Part shown: positions 24,700 through 33,081 of the stretch, in pieces | How positions within the stretch are numbered: the stretch's first letter is position 1 | How the letters are laid out: every line of letters starts with the position of its first letter | Source: Treponema sp. | GTDB taxonomy: Bacteria > Spirochaetota > Spirochaetia > Treponematales > Breznakiellaceae | Direction: 5' to 3' | Assembly: GCA_031279635.1 (NCBI GenBank) | Contig: JAITIC010000184.1 | Coordinates: 1-33,081, forward strand | Length of the DNA stretch: 33,081 nt | Notes under the pieces: generated by a model | The model's input: the letters and a program-made list of their open reading frames with translations, nothing else | Database searches by the model: none | What the model was told of the DNA's origin: nothing | Made by a program: the position numbers and the translations under genes

Positions 24700-25753
24700 G
24701 GTATAAATTCCATCCCGCATCATCCATCGAAAAATGCGAATTCGCGCCCAGGAGGGCAAACTTGTCCTGAATGCGGTTAAAAGTGTCTACAATCCGGGGA
24801 TCAAATTCCGTACCCCGGCCCTCGGAAATAACCCGGCACGCGGCCTCATGACTGAGGCGTTTGCGGTAAACCCGGTCAGTAACACAGGCGTCATACACAT
24901 TGGCAACCGACATGATCCGGCAGCAGAGCGGAATCTGCTCGCCTTTAAGCCCCCGCGGATAACCCGCGCCGTCGTAGCGTTCATGGTGCCCTTCGGCAAT
25001 CATCATCGCCATTTTCAGATACAGCTGATCGGGAGTGCGGTTATAAATAAGCCCCATCATTCTGCCGCCGATGAGGGTATGTTTTTGGACCTTTTTGTAT
25101 TCTTCGTCGGTCAAAGAGCCCCGCTTAAGAAGCAGCAAATCGCTCACCCCTATCTTTCCGATGTCATGAAAAGGCGCCGCCCGTTTGATCATGTCAACAT
25201 CCTCGACCTTGAGTTCTTCCCTGAAACATCCCCCCTCAAGCAGTTCCGCAGTGAGGCATTCCGCGTAGCTTCCGGTTCGCATAACGTGTCCGCCTATATT
25301 GTAATCCTTACATTCCACGAGTTCCGCGAAGGAGATGCCGATGTTGTCCTCCAGTTCTTTTACCATGTGTTCAAGATGGAGCTGGTAGGCGGAAAATTCA
25401 AGGTGAAGCCTGATCCGGTGCCGCAGAATATCGGTGTTGGCGGGCTTGGTGATAAAGTCCATGGCCCCGGTTTCAAGGCATTTGACTTGAGTGGCGTCGC
25501 TGTGGCTGCCGGTAAGGAAAATCACCGGAATATAGCTCAGTTTCGGATCGTTTTTCAGGCGGCCTATGGTTTCAAAGCCGTCCATGCCCGGCATCTCCAC
25601 ATCCAGGAGAATGAGGTCCGGTTTTTCATCGGCACAAATTTGCAGGGCCAGCTCGCCGGATTTTGCCAGCGACACCTCGTATTCCCCGGCAAGCTGGGCG
25701 CTGATCTGCTTGAGAGCCACCAGGTTATCATCAACAATCAGTATTGATTTCAT
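24677..25753 (-). CDS. REC-HD-GYP response regulator, probable c-di-GMP phosphodiesterase (second copy)
   Basis: The 358-residue protein starts at ATG 25753 with GGGGAGG just before it; the TTG four codons earlier lies inside that ribosome site. The receiver has Asp51 (LILLDVEMPGMDG). The HD-GYP domain has HDIGKI (196-201), HTLIGG, and HHERYDGAGYPRG from 256. All metal-binding and GYP residues are present, so it should be active. It follows the hybrid kinase by 18 bases and is likely controlled by it. It differs from the next gene in many surface positions, so the two copies may answer different kinases or act as heterodimers; this is inference. Confidence 0.93.
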   Translation of the reverse strand: MKSILIVDDNLVALKQISAQLAGEYEVSLAKSGELALQICADEKPDLILLDVEMPGMDGFETIGRLKNDPKLSYIPVIFLTGSHSDATQVKCLETGAMDFITKPANTDILRHRIRLHLEFSAYQLHLEHMVKELEDNIGISFAELVECKDYNIGGHVMRTGSYAECLTAELLEGGCFREELKVEDVDMIKRAAPFHDIGKIGVSDLLLLKRGSLTDEEYKKVQKHTLIGGRMMGLIYNRTPDQLYLKMAMMIAEGHHERYDGAGYPRGLKGEQIPLCCRIMSVANVYDACVTDRVYRKRLSHEAACRVISEGRGTEFDPRIVDTFNRIQDKFALLGANSHFSMDDAGWNLYHETNPGS

Positions 25754-25771
25754 ATACCTCCCCAATAGTAT

Positions 25772-28543
25772 TTATAGGGCCGGGTTTTCCAGCCGGCTCC
25801 GAATCGCGTCATATTCGAGATTATCCATCTGTTCCCGCAGCCATACCACCAGTTCCCCTCCGGTTTCGTACTCAAAGGATTCAAGCTCGGCAAGTATCTC
25901 CTCCATAGCCAAGGATTTATACCGCCTTACCGCGTCCAGCAGTTTTTCCAGCAGTTCCTTGTCAGGCGATCCTGCCTTCTGTTTGACCTCTTTGCCCGCG
26001 GCCACCCTTTGCAGCAATTCCCCTATATCATGCAGCAACAGTTCCACCTTTTCTATAAAAGGCCCATTCCCCGCCTGCACCCGCTTCAGGTTCCCCGCAC
26101 GGGCCGCGGCCTCCAGTTCCTCCGCCTGTTTCCCTATGGGGTCCGCGCAGATGCCGTAACTGGAACCCTTTAGCCCGTGAACCTGTATAGTATACTCCGT
26201 AAGGCTCAACCCTGTCCCCCCGCCGCGAGACAATGAACGCAATTTTTCCAGCAGCCCCGGCGTATGCACATGGTAGGACCGCAGCACGTCCAAATACGCC
26301 GTCTCGCTGTTGTACCGTTCAACGCCCCGGACCAGATCGATCCCGTCTACTATGACGCCGTCCAGTACGCCCGGAACATTCCGGGCATCTTCGCCGGCGT
26401 AGCCGCCCTGTTCCATCTCCGCCTGTAAAAGCGTCTCCTTGTTCTGTTTGTTCTTCACCCAGGTGTTCAGGGCCACGTCCAGCTGCATTATGTCAATCGG
26501 CTTGGAAATATACGCATTAAAGCCCTTTGACAAAAACATCTCTTCGTTTCCCGCAAGGGCGTTTGCCGTCAGCGCCACAATGGGTACCGTCCGGGCGTAC
26601 TCGCTGTCTATCTCGTTACGGATGATCCTCACCGCTTCCACCCCGTCCATCTCAGGCATCATGTGATCCATGAGCACGAGATCGTAGCGGGGACAGGCGG
26701 GATCGCTTCCCGCGCCGCGTATTTTCTTTACCGCTTCCGCGCCGCTTGAGGCGCTGTCGATGGAAAGCCCATAGGGCAGCATCAGCCCTTTGGCCACGTC
26801 CAGGTTGGTTTCCACATCGTCTACCACCAGCACCTTGCCGTAGGGCATATAGGCCCGCACCAGATTGAGACTGCGGGCGCGGCGGTGTTCCATAAACCGG
26901 AAAAGCTGCAAATTCTTCGCCTTTATCTCCCCGATGGGATTTCCGTCCACTATCAGCTGGGGTATCTGCACGGTAAACACGCTCCCCTTGCCGTACTCAC
27001 TCTGGACGCAGATGTCGCCGCCCATGAGTTTTATCAGGTTTTGGGTGATGGATAACCCCAGGCCGGTCCCTTCGATGTTGCGGTTTGCCTTGGCGTCAAG
27101 CTGGCTGTATTCCGAGAAAAGCCGGGAAATATCTTCCTGCCGTATGCCCCGCCCGGTGTCGCTCACCGTAAAGGTTATCCAGGCGACGTCCTCGCGGCGT
27201 TCCCAGTCAATCTTCAACATCACGCTCCCCTCTTCGGTGTACTTGAAGGCGTTGGAGAGGAGATTGTTAAGCACCTGCTTGACCCGCAGTTCGTCGCCGA
27301 AGAGCTTTACCGGAAAGGAAGGATCGATTTCCAGCTTGAAGATAATGTTCTTTGAACCGATCCGCACGATGTTGAGGTGTATCGTATCGTTTACCATGCT
27401 GGGCGTATCGTAATCGGCCTGGACCAGTTCAAAACTGTCGGCCTCAATTTTGGAGATGTCAAGAATATCGTTAATGATGCTGAGGAGGCTGCTGCCTGAG
27501 CTGTGGATTTTTTCGATGTCGAGGCGGGTATCCAGGGGGAGTTTTTTTTGCAGTTCAATTTCCGAGAGGCCGATGATGGCGTTAAGGGGCGTGCGTATCT
27601 CGTGGCTCATCGTGGCGAGAAAGGCGCTCTTGGAATGGGAAGCGGCTTCGGCCTCAAGCCTCGCCTGCATCACTTCCGTAATGTCAACCAGATTCAAAAG
27701 CCGTCCCCGGACTTCGCCGGAAAAAGATCCTATAAGTACCTCGAAATAACGCTTTTCCCCGTTCAGTATCATTTCCCAGATACCCGCGTAGTCTTCACCT
27801 TCCCCCAAAATATCATAGAATTCCTGTTTGATATTCGCGTCCCTGAACAGATCAAATACCGGCCTGCCCACGCTCTTTTCAGGGGCCAGCAAATCGGCCA
27901 TCTCTATAAACGGCTTGCTGAAAAACATCACCTGGTTCAGGGGATCCAGCAGGACAACATTATTGATGGTTGTGGAAAGCATGGCGGAAAAAGCAACCTG
28001 GGCGCTGTCCGCGGACCTGGTCCGGTAGCAGGCAAAGGCCAATATCATATAGATAAATAACGATCCTATCAGGTTAATGACCCACTGCGACATAAGTTCG
28101 GTAAAGGGGATCGCTGCCTCATAGCGCATCATGGGAGCTTTGAAAACTATCAGCATAAGGGAAATGATATTGGCAATGATGATGTAATTCAGCAAAGACC
28201 GGTGGTTAAAAAACAGCGCGCCTATGCAGCAGACACCCAGGCAGACGGAGAAAAAATATAAAAAACTGCCCGTGAAGAAAAACATCACTGTAAACAGCAC
28301 GTACAGTGACAGGGGGATGAAAAAACTTTCATCGAGAACCCGCCTCAGCCGGTGGAGCAGGGCGACTACCAGCATGGACAGGACGGCCGTAATGAAGGAT
28401 ACAACAACGAGCCTTGTGTTCCGTTCAAAGGAGGCTTCAAAGAGACGGAAACCCGTCATGGCAAGAACCGCTAATTCGATAAGGATAAAGACCAGACGGT
28501 CGGACGAGGAACGGGCGGCTTTGGACTTGTCGGCGTTAACCAT
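25772..28543 (-). CDS. Membrane-bound hybrid histidine kinase (TM-PAS-HK-REC-Hpt)
   Basis: The 923-residue protein starts at ATG 28543 after GGAGG; an in-frame codon at 28579 would lie further inside the lipid-kinase gene. About six membrane helices (15-175) form a sensor without an obvious ligand domain. They are followed by PAS (about 190-290), HisKA with His314 ([10 protein letters not shown]), HATPase_c ([25 protein letters not shown]), a receiver with Asp626 ([11 protein letters not shown]), Hpt with His789 ([13 protein letters not shown]) and a C-terminal tail shared with the 917-residue kinase. It overlaps the lipid-kinase stop by 8 bases. The two kinases are clear paralogues from HisKA onward except for the extra receiver-like domain in the other. 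Confidence 0.94.
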   Translation of the reverse strand: MVNADKSKAARSSSDRLVFILIELAVLAMTGFRLFEASFERNTRLVVVSFITAVLSMLVVALLHRLRRVLDESFFIPLSLYVLFTVMFFFTGSFLYFFSVCLGVCCIGALFFNHRSLLNYIIIANIISLMLIVFKAPMMRYEAAIPFTELMSQWVINLIGSLFIYMILAFACYRTRSADSAQVAFSAMLSTTINNVVLLDPLNQVMFFSKPFIEMADLLAPEKSVGRPVFDLFRDANIKQEFYDILGEGEDYAGIWEMILNGEKRYFEVLIGSFSGEVRGRLLNLVDITEVMQARLEAEAASHSKSAFLATMSHEIRTPLNAIIGLSEIELQKKLPLDTRLDIEKIHSSGSSLLSIINDILDISKIEADSFELVQADYDTPSMVNDTIHLNIVRIGSKNIIFKLEIDPSFPVKLFGDELRVKQVLNNLLSNAFKYTEEGSVMLKIDWERREDVAWITFTVSDTGRGIRQEDISRLFSEYSQLDAKANRNIEGTGLGLSITQNLIKLMGGDICVQSEYGKGSVFTVQIPQLIVDGNPIGEIKAKNLQLFRFMEHRRARSLNLVRAYMPYGKVLVVDDVETNLDVAKGLMLPYGLSIDSASSGAEAVKKIRGAGSDPACPRYDLVLMDHMMPEMDGVEAVRIIRNEIDSEYARTVPIVALTANALAGNEEMFLSKGFNAYISKPIDIMQLDVALNTWVKNKQNKETLLQAEMEQGGYAGEDARNVPGVLDGVIVDGIDLVRGVERYNSETAYLDVLRSYHVHTPGLLEKLRSLSRGGGTGLSLTEYTIQVHGLKGSSYGICADPIGKQAEELEAAARAGNLKRVQAGNGPFIEKVELLLHDIGELLQRVAAGKEVKQKAGSPDKELLEKLLDAVRRYKSLAMEEILAELESFEYETGGELVVWLREQMDNLEYDAIRSRLENPAL

Positions 28544-29522
28544 CGATCCTCCGGTATCCCTGCCTGGCGGCGTCCACAAAGCGCAGCGCGCCGGACATCA
28601 ATTCCACCGAAAAAATCTTCCGGTAAAAGATCACGCCGTCACAGGCGGACAAAAACAGTTCCGCGGAACTGATGCGGATCTTCCGCCCCCGCTTCAACAT
28701 AAAATCACCGGGAAATTGCTGCTGGCGGCCCTTCAGGTAAAAGGGAATCAGTACCGCGGCGCGAAGAGGATTACGGCTGCGGGTAAGGATAATATCCATC
28801 ATGCCGTCGTTGGGCATGGCCGCGGACGCCGGAGACTTATTGCCGCCGTAATACGGGCCGTTGGCTATCAAAATACTGCGGTAGCTGCCGCTGAGATCCT
28901 CCCCGTCAATGTCTATCTCATAATGCCGGTATACTTCTTTATTGAAACAGGCGGCAATCGCGCCCGCGTAGAAAATCGCGGTGTACAGCCTGCGGCCCAG
29001 CCATCGGGTAAACTGCTCGCCTTCCCGCATGCTGTTCCTGAGACGCTCGATATTAAGAACCGCCTGGGCCTCAATACCGACGGTACAAGAGTTGAAGGCG
29101 TAGGTGTCCCCGCAGTACATAATATCCATAGGGACCGTCGGCGCGGTAAACTGCCGGGCAATGTCCCGAAACAGGGGCCAGTTTTGTCTGCCGAAGCCCC
29201 AAATAAAACTATTGACATGCCCGTAGGGCAAGGCCGCAAGCTCCACGTTGGGAAGCCCCGCGATGCCGTTCAGACAGTCGAACAAAATCCCGTCGCCGCC
29301 AATCGCGTATACCCTAAGGGGCGTTCCCGGCGGCAGTTCCCGCATAAACCGCCTGATAAAACCCGTCGCATCCCTGGGAAAGCGGGAGATATGCACCACA
29401 TAGTTATCCGCCCCCGTTATTTTGAAAAATTCGTGTATGCGGGCGAGTACGGCTTCCTGCTTCCATGTATGCCAGAACGATTTCGGGTTCAGAATAAGCA
29501 GATGCTTCATGGTATTATTCAT
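28536..29522 (-). CDS. Diacylglycerol-kinase-like (DAGK catalytic domain) protein
   Basis: The 328-residue protein has the fold of lipid and sphingosine kinases: LLILNPKSF at the start, the nucleotide motif [15 protein letters not shown] (75-89), [14 protein letters not shown] (98-111), [21 protein letters not shown] and [15 protein letters not shown]. The usual GGDGTxNE reads GGDGILFD and the usual PxGTxND reads PYGHVNS, so activity or substrate may differ from the normal DgkB/YegS type. Two start codons are possible, 29522 and 29510. It is the first gene of the signalling operon. This placement suggests that a lipid product or membrane state is linked to the kinase that follows; that link is inference. 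Confidence 0.85.
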   Translation of the reverse strand: MNNTMKHLLILNPKSFWHTWKQEAVLARIHEFFKITGADNYVVHISRFPRDATGFIRRFMRELPPGTPLRVYAIGGDGILFDCLNGIAGLPNVELAALPYGHVNSFIWGFGRQNWPLFRDIARQFTAPTVPMDIMYCGDTYAFNSCTVGIEAQAVLNIERLRNSMREGEQFTRWLGRRLYTAIFYAGAIAACFNKEVYRHYEIDIDGEDLSGSYRSILIANGPYYGGNKSPASAAMPNDGMMDIILTRSRNPLRAAVLIPFYLKGRQQQFPGDFMLKRGRKIRISSAELFLSACDGVIFYRKIFSVELMSGALRFVDAARQGYRRIDG

Positions 29523-29617
29523 ACAAGTCTCAAACTCAGCCTTTCACAGCGTAAACGGAGCCTCTCAAACAAACATTTTGAGCTCATACGCCGTCATCAC
29601 GGCTCTGCCTTTATATA

Positions 29618-29646
29618 ATAATACTATTTCTCAGGAAATAATGCAA
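29618..29646 (-). promoter_or_regulatory. Promoter of the seven-gene signalling operon
   Basis: On the minus strand TTGCAT (29646-29641), a 17-base spacer and TATTAT (29623-29618) precede a leader of about 90 bases. The leader contains a small GCCGT/ACGGC hairpin and a 22-codon open frame (from ATG near 29588) that ends in TGA overlapping the ATG at 29522. Confidence 0.55.
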
Positions 29647-29669
29647 TGAGTGAGCGGAGGGAGAAAATT

Positions 29670-29729
29670 AACCGCAGACAATACGGACTTTTGGCTTTTG
29701 TCCGTGCCTGTCCCTGTCCGTCCGCGGTT
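29670..29729 (-). terminator. Nested hairpin after the large hybrid-kinase gene
   Basis: The kinase stop codon TAA is followed directly by an imperfect outer stem, AACCGCGGAC (29729-29720) with GTCTGCGGTT (29679-29670). Inside is a second stem, ACGGAC/GTCCGT (29705-29700 with 29688-29683), around AAAAGCCAAAA. AATTTTC follows on the minus strand. It probably ends the kinase transcript and separates it from the operon downstream. Confidence 0.5.
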
Positions 29730-32700
29730 ATTCTCGGCGGTTTTGGGGGCCGGGCGGCTCCGGGGGGAGATATGCGGCTAAGGTGCTGTAAAGCTGCCGC
29801 ACGTCTATGGGTTTGGCGACGTGCCCATTCATGCCCGCCGCGAGGCATTCCCGCACATCCTCCTTAAAAGCGTTGGCAGTCATCGCAATGATGGGTATCT
29901 GTTTCACGGATTTCGATTGTTGCTCCGCCTCAAGAGAGCGGATAGCCCGGGTGGCGTCAAAACCGTCCATAACCGGCATTTGTATGTCCATCAATATAAT
30001 ATCGTACTCATGCCCGGCAAACATCTGTACGGCACGGCTGCCGTTTTCCGCGCACTCTATTGTTATTCCTGTCTCTTCCAGTATCCCCACCAGCACTTCG
30101 CGGTTTATTTCCACGTCTTCCACCAAAAGCAGCCTTCTGCCGCTCCAGTCGTAAGAAGGCGTCCCCTTTTCAGCGGCAGCCTCGTTTTCGTACCCCATCA
30201 GGGTGATAATCGTGTTGAAGAGCGCGGAAGGCAGCACGGGCTTGGGCAGGAAGTGGGTTACCCCGACAGGGTTCAGCGCGGAAATGACTTCGTCCTGCCC
30301 GGCCGAAGAAATCATCACGATAACCGGGTTCTTCCCTATAATGCACTTTATCTCAGCGGCGGTTTCGCGGCCGTCCATATCGGGCATCTTCCAGTCGAGG
30401 AACACCATGTCGTAGGGGCGGCCTTCTTCGGCGCACTTTTTTGCCATTGCTACGGCCTGGGCGCCGCTTCCGGCCTTGTCGCAGGCAAGGGAGAAGCTCT
30501 CCAGGATACTTTCAATATACTCAAGGGTTGGCGGATCGTCGTCCACTACCAGAATACGCAGTCCGCCGGCCGGGCCGTGGCGCAGGGCGGCGGGTATATT
30601 CTTCGGCCGGCAGGCCCTGCCCCACGTTATGATGACCTCGAACACGAACTTTGAGCCGCCGCCGGGATTGTCCTCCACCCAGATGTCCCCACCCATAAGG
30701 TTTACGATGCTTTTGCTTATGGAAAGCCCCAGCCCGGTGCCGCCGTATTTGCGGGTGGTGGTGCTTTCGGCCTGCTCAAACACGCGGAACAGCCGCGCCT
30801 TCTGCTCGTCAGTTATGCCGATGCCGGTATCGGCTACTTCGATGTGCAGCCGCGCCGTATCTGCGTCTATGGCCGTCTCTCTCACGAAAAGCGTGACGGC
30901 GCCGCCGTCAGGAGTAAACTTTACCGCGTTGGTGAGGAGGTTTATCAGCACCTGGGACAGGCGCAGCTCGTCGCTTATCACGGTGCGGGTGAACACGTTC
31001 TCTATATTCACCTGGAATTCCTGGGCTTTCTCGTCCATTTTTACCTGAACGACGTTGATGACGTGCTGTATCATGCCTTCAAACTCGAATTCCTCGCTGA
31101 GGATCTCCAGCTTGTTGGCTTCGATTTTACTCATGTCCAGCACGTCGTTGATAATGCCCAAAAGCTGGCGGGAGGAATTTTCTATCTGCTTAAGGCAGTA
31201 CTTAATACGATCCATACCGGAGGCTTTTTGGCCGAGGGTGGTCATGCCGATGATGGTGTTCATGGGGGTGCGGATCTCGTGGCTCATGCGGGAGAGGAAG
31301 TCGGTCTTTGCCTGAGCGCCGGCGGTGGCGGCGCGGTTGGCTTCCAGCAGGTGTTTGGTCATACCGTCGCGTATGATGGCCGACGCGATGAGGGTACCCG
31401 CGGACTGGAGCAGGTCTTCCTCGGCTTTGATAAAAAAACTGTCGTTGCTGACGCGCAAAAGTCCCACGGTGCCCCAAAAGACGCCGCTGATAAAGAGGGG
31501 GATATTGGCATAGGCCTTGGCGAAGGCTATGGAGGGGTGTATATCTTCGGGGCGCTCGAATATGTCGGAAAAGCGGGCGTTAAGGATGACGCCTTTGGCG
31601 AGGGTTTCGCGCCAGGGCGGCGCGAAACGGTCATAGGGCACGTTGACCGGCGGATTGGGCGTTACCCGCGCCCAAAAGATCTCGCATGAACAGCACAGTT
31701 CGCCGTTTACCTCGGCGTTTTCCAGTATATAGGCGATGTCGGCGTCCACGCCTTTGCCCAGTTCGGCGACGGCGTCATGCAGCAGGACGGCAATATCCTT
31801 ACCGGAGGACATGAGTATGACGGCCATGGTGTTCAGGGTGCTCAGGAGCCTGTCGCGCCTGGCGAGGGCGATGCGCATTTCACGCTGCCTGCGCTGGTCT
31901 ATGAAGTACGCCATAATCGCGAAACTGTCCATGTAGTCCACTTTCTTCATTATGGCGCTGATGGGGCAGGGCGCGCCGTTTAAGACAAGCACGGTTTCAA
32001 ACTCATTGGAGCCGTCCCGGGCCGCGATGACGAGCCGGTCCTGTAACGAGGAGGACACCTGGCCGTTGGGCTGGCGTTCGGGGATCGCGGCCGCGAGAAA
32101 GGGCAGGAAATCCCGCTTGAACTCGTCCAGGCCGGCAAAGCCGAAGAACTCAAGCGCGGCGGGGTTGCAGTCGATTACCTGAAAGGCGCTGTCGTACATG
32201 ACGCACATGTACGGGTTGTTTTGAAACATGGATCTGCGGGTTTCTTCGGAGCGTTCTATGTCCGCCAGGAGCCGCTCGCGGTGGCGGACGTTTTCTTCCT
32301 TTACCCGGGTGGCCTCTTCGGCCCGTTGTTTTTCTTTGCGGTATACAAAGTTTTGATATTTGATCACGGCGCTGAGAAAAAGGCCGGTCATAAGCACGTC
32401 CTGCACTTCGTCCGCATACCGCTGGAATTGACGGTTAAAAGGGATGATCAGGTGGGGGAAGTTCCATTCGACGATATACAGGGCCAGGACTATGGTCATG
32501 TTAAGGAGGAGCATGACAAGGAGTTCTTTTCCCCTGAGTACCAGGCAGATAAGGACGATGCTCATGACAAAATAACTTGCCATGCTGCTCTCGATGCCGC
32601 CGTTGACGAAAAACATGAGGGGGAACTGGATGTCGCACACGGCGATTACCGCTGCCCAGGTGTAAAGGCGGTACTTGCCGCTTTTATTCGCCAGAACCAG

Positions 32701-32898
32701 CAGCGCTATGGCCGACACGGCGACGATCATAAAAAGGGCCCCCGAAAGAAGGGAATTGCCCAGCAGAAACCGCAGGATGCCGGAAAAAACGGCGGTTACC
32801 ATGCCGAAGCTGAGAAGAAGGTTTAGCATCCGCCCTTCCAGGGGAATTTTGTCGGAAAAAATATATTTAGAAATCAGGTTATTCAACTTTTTTAGCAT
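29728..32898 (-). CDS. Membrane-bound hybrid histidine kinase (TM-PAS-GAF-HK-REC-REC)
   Basis: The 1056-residue protein has about six membrane helices (25-180), a short coiled coil (185-220), PAS (about 222-335) and a GAF-like domain (about 350-510). HisKA follows with His540 ([10 protein letters not shown]), then HATPase_c (VLINLLTNAVKFT, DTGIGIT, GTGLGLS) and two receivers. The receiver phospho-sites are Asp835 (FLDWKMPDMDG) and Asp971 (LMDIQMPVMDG). Unlike the two operon kinases it has no Hpt domain, so it needs an external phosphotransfer partner; the Hpt domains of the neighbouring kinases are candidates. It is transcribed from its own promoter and starts close to an IS element. Confidence 0.94.
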   Translation of the reverse strand: MLKKLNNLISKYIFSDKIPLEGRMLNLLLSFGMVTAVFSGILRFLLGNSLLSGALFMIVAVSAIALLVLANKSGKYRLYTWAAVIAVCDIQFPLMFFVNGGIESSMASYFVMSIVLICLVLRGKELLVMLLLNMTIVLALYIVEWNFPHLIIPFNRQFQRYADEVQDVLMTGLFLSAVIKYQNFVYRKEKQRAEEATRVKEENVRHRERLLADIERSEETRRSMFQNNPYMCVMYDSAFQVIDCNPAALEFFGFAGLDEFKRDFLPFLAAAIPERQPNGQVSSSLQDRLVIAARDGSNEFETVLVLNGAPCPISAIMKKVDYMDSFAIMAYFIDQRRQREMRIALARRDRLLSTLNTMAVILMSSGKDIAVLLHDAVAELGKGVDADIAYILENAEVNGELCCSCEIFWARVTPNPPVNVPYDRFAPPWRETLAKGVILNARFSDIFERPEDIHPSIAFAKAYANIPLFISGVFWGTVGLLRVSNDSFFIKAEEDLLQSAGTLIASAIIRDGMTKHLLEANRAATAGAQAKTDFLSRMSHEIRTPMNTIIGMTTLGQKASGMDRIKYCLKQIENSSRQLLGIINDVLDMSKIEANKLEILSEEFEFEGMIQHVINVVQVKMDEKAQEFQVNIENVFTRTVISDELRLSQVLINLLTNAVKFTPDGGAVTLFVRETAIDADTARLHIEVADTGIGITDEQKARLFRVFEQAESTTTRKYGGTGLGLSISKSIVNLMGGDIWVEDNPGGGSKFVFEVIITWGRACRPKNIPAALRHGPAGGLRILVVDDDPPTLEYIESILESFSLACDKAGSGAQAVAMAKKCAEEGRPYDMVFLDWKMPDMDGRETAAEIKCIIGKNPVIVMISSAGQDEVISALNPVGVTHFLPKPVLPSALFNTIITLMGYENEAAAEKGTPSYDWSGRRLLLVEDVEINREVLVGILEETGITIECAENGSRAVQMFAGHEYDIILMDIQMPVMDGFDATRAIRSLEAEQQSKSVKQIPIIAMTANAFKEDVRECLAAGMNGHVAKPIDVRQLYSTLAAYLPPEPPGPQNRRE

Positions 32899-32916
32899 GA
32901 TTTGTCTCTATAGTAT

Positions 32917-32945
32917 ATTATACAGGCCCCATGAATCTTTGTAAA
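32917..32945 (-). promoter_or_regulatory. Promoter of the large hybrid kinase
   Basis: On the minus strand TTTACA (32945-32940), a 17-base spacer and perfect TATAAT (32922-32917) predict a start near 32910. The leader is then only about 12 bases, with no clear ribosome site. The -35 box lies about 12 bases from the end of the adjacent IS element. Confidence 0.65.
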
Positions 32946-32977
32946 CATTACGCATTACCTGAACAGCAGTTTTACAT

Positions 32978-33081
32978 TTAGCCATCGGGATCATCTTCCA
33001 TGGTCACGAAGCCGATAAAGTCCTCCCACGTTTGAAACAGATACCGGCTGAATATCATCCGTAACCCCGCAAAAAACTCAT
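32978..33081 (-). CDS. Transposase, C-terminal end (cut by window edge)
   Basis: The frame gives 33 residues ending in LFQTWEDFIGFVTMEDDPDG and TAA (32980-32978). It matches the tail of the dead transposase at 1225-1827 (WEEFLIFVLDDDPGG). The similarity continues past the stop codon (ATGTAAAACTGCTG here, ATGTAAAATTGCTG there), so both are ends of the same IS family. No stop or shift is visible in this part, so this copy may be intact outside the window. Confidence 0.75.
   Translation of the reverse strand, partial: EFFAGLRMIFSRYLFQTWEDFIGFVTMEDDPDG

Noticed and set aside
24734-25747. Plus-strand open frame (337 codons) opposite the second REC-HD-GYP gene
   Set aside because: It mirrors a clear HD-GYP gene on the other strand and shows no domain of its own.
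29523-29611. c-di-GMP riboswitch in the leader of the signalling operon
   Set aside because: The leader is the right place for one, but no GEMM-type conserved core could be recognised.
28224-29618. Long plus-strand open frame (464 codons) opposite the kinase and lipid-kinase genes
   Set aside because: It is antisense to two well-supported genes, has no family motif and no promoter or ribosome site; it is a by-product of GC-rich codon use.
1-33081. CRISPR arrays, tRNA or rRNA genes, phage integrase or attachment sites
   Set aside because: No regularly spaced repeats, cloverleaf other than the tmRNA ends, rRNA motifs or integrase-like genes were found.

Overview
The window looks like chromosome from a GC-rich, diderm spirochaete of the Treponema type. 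The evidence is a tmRNA with a YALAA-type tag, relaxed spirochaetal lipoboxes, an omptin-type outer-membrane protease and large hybrid kinases combined with REC-HD-GYP and FIST proteins. A termite-gut type treponeme is a guess, not a demonstration. Genes are closely packed, with many 4-base stop/start overlaps and GTG or TTG starts.

Left part (1-3250): a cupin/phosphomannose-isomerase-like gene running off the left edge, the tmRNA gene ssrA just upstream of it, then about 1.2 kb of dead insertion sequences. These are an internally deleted IS transposase on the minus strand and a frameshifted IS630-type transposase on the plus strand. A small exported protein follows.

Housekeeping and envelope part (3250-11900): ruvA; an apparent operon of a lipoprotein, the bifunctional NAD(P)HX repair enzyme nnr and a single-pass membrane protein; a decayed GxxExxY gene; a small membrane protein plus a Nudix hydrolase; a convergent omptin protease; and a divergent SH3-like lipoprotein plus DUF445 pair. 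A possible mobile-element remnant and a strong bidirectional terminator close this part.

Metabolic and wall part (11900-19312): a stand-alone corrinoid protein divergent from an Ldh_2-family dehydrogenase, a 1359-residue transglutaminase/TPR membrane fusion, and D-Ala-D-Ala ligase. The ligase has a near-consensus promoter next to a second copy of the GxxExxY 5' region.

Signalling part (19315-32898): everything is on the minus strand. A seven-gene operon runs lipid-kinase-like protein, hybrid kinase, REC-HD-GYP, REC-HD-GYP, single REC, FIST sensor, hybrid kinase. Upstream is a third, larger hybrid kinase with its own promoter and a terminator-like hairpin. The operon has two c-di-GMP phosphodiesterase candidates but no visible GGDEF cyclase. 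It is the best candidate in the window for a little-described system. The right edge holds the 3' end of a transposase from the same family as the dead copy on the left.
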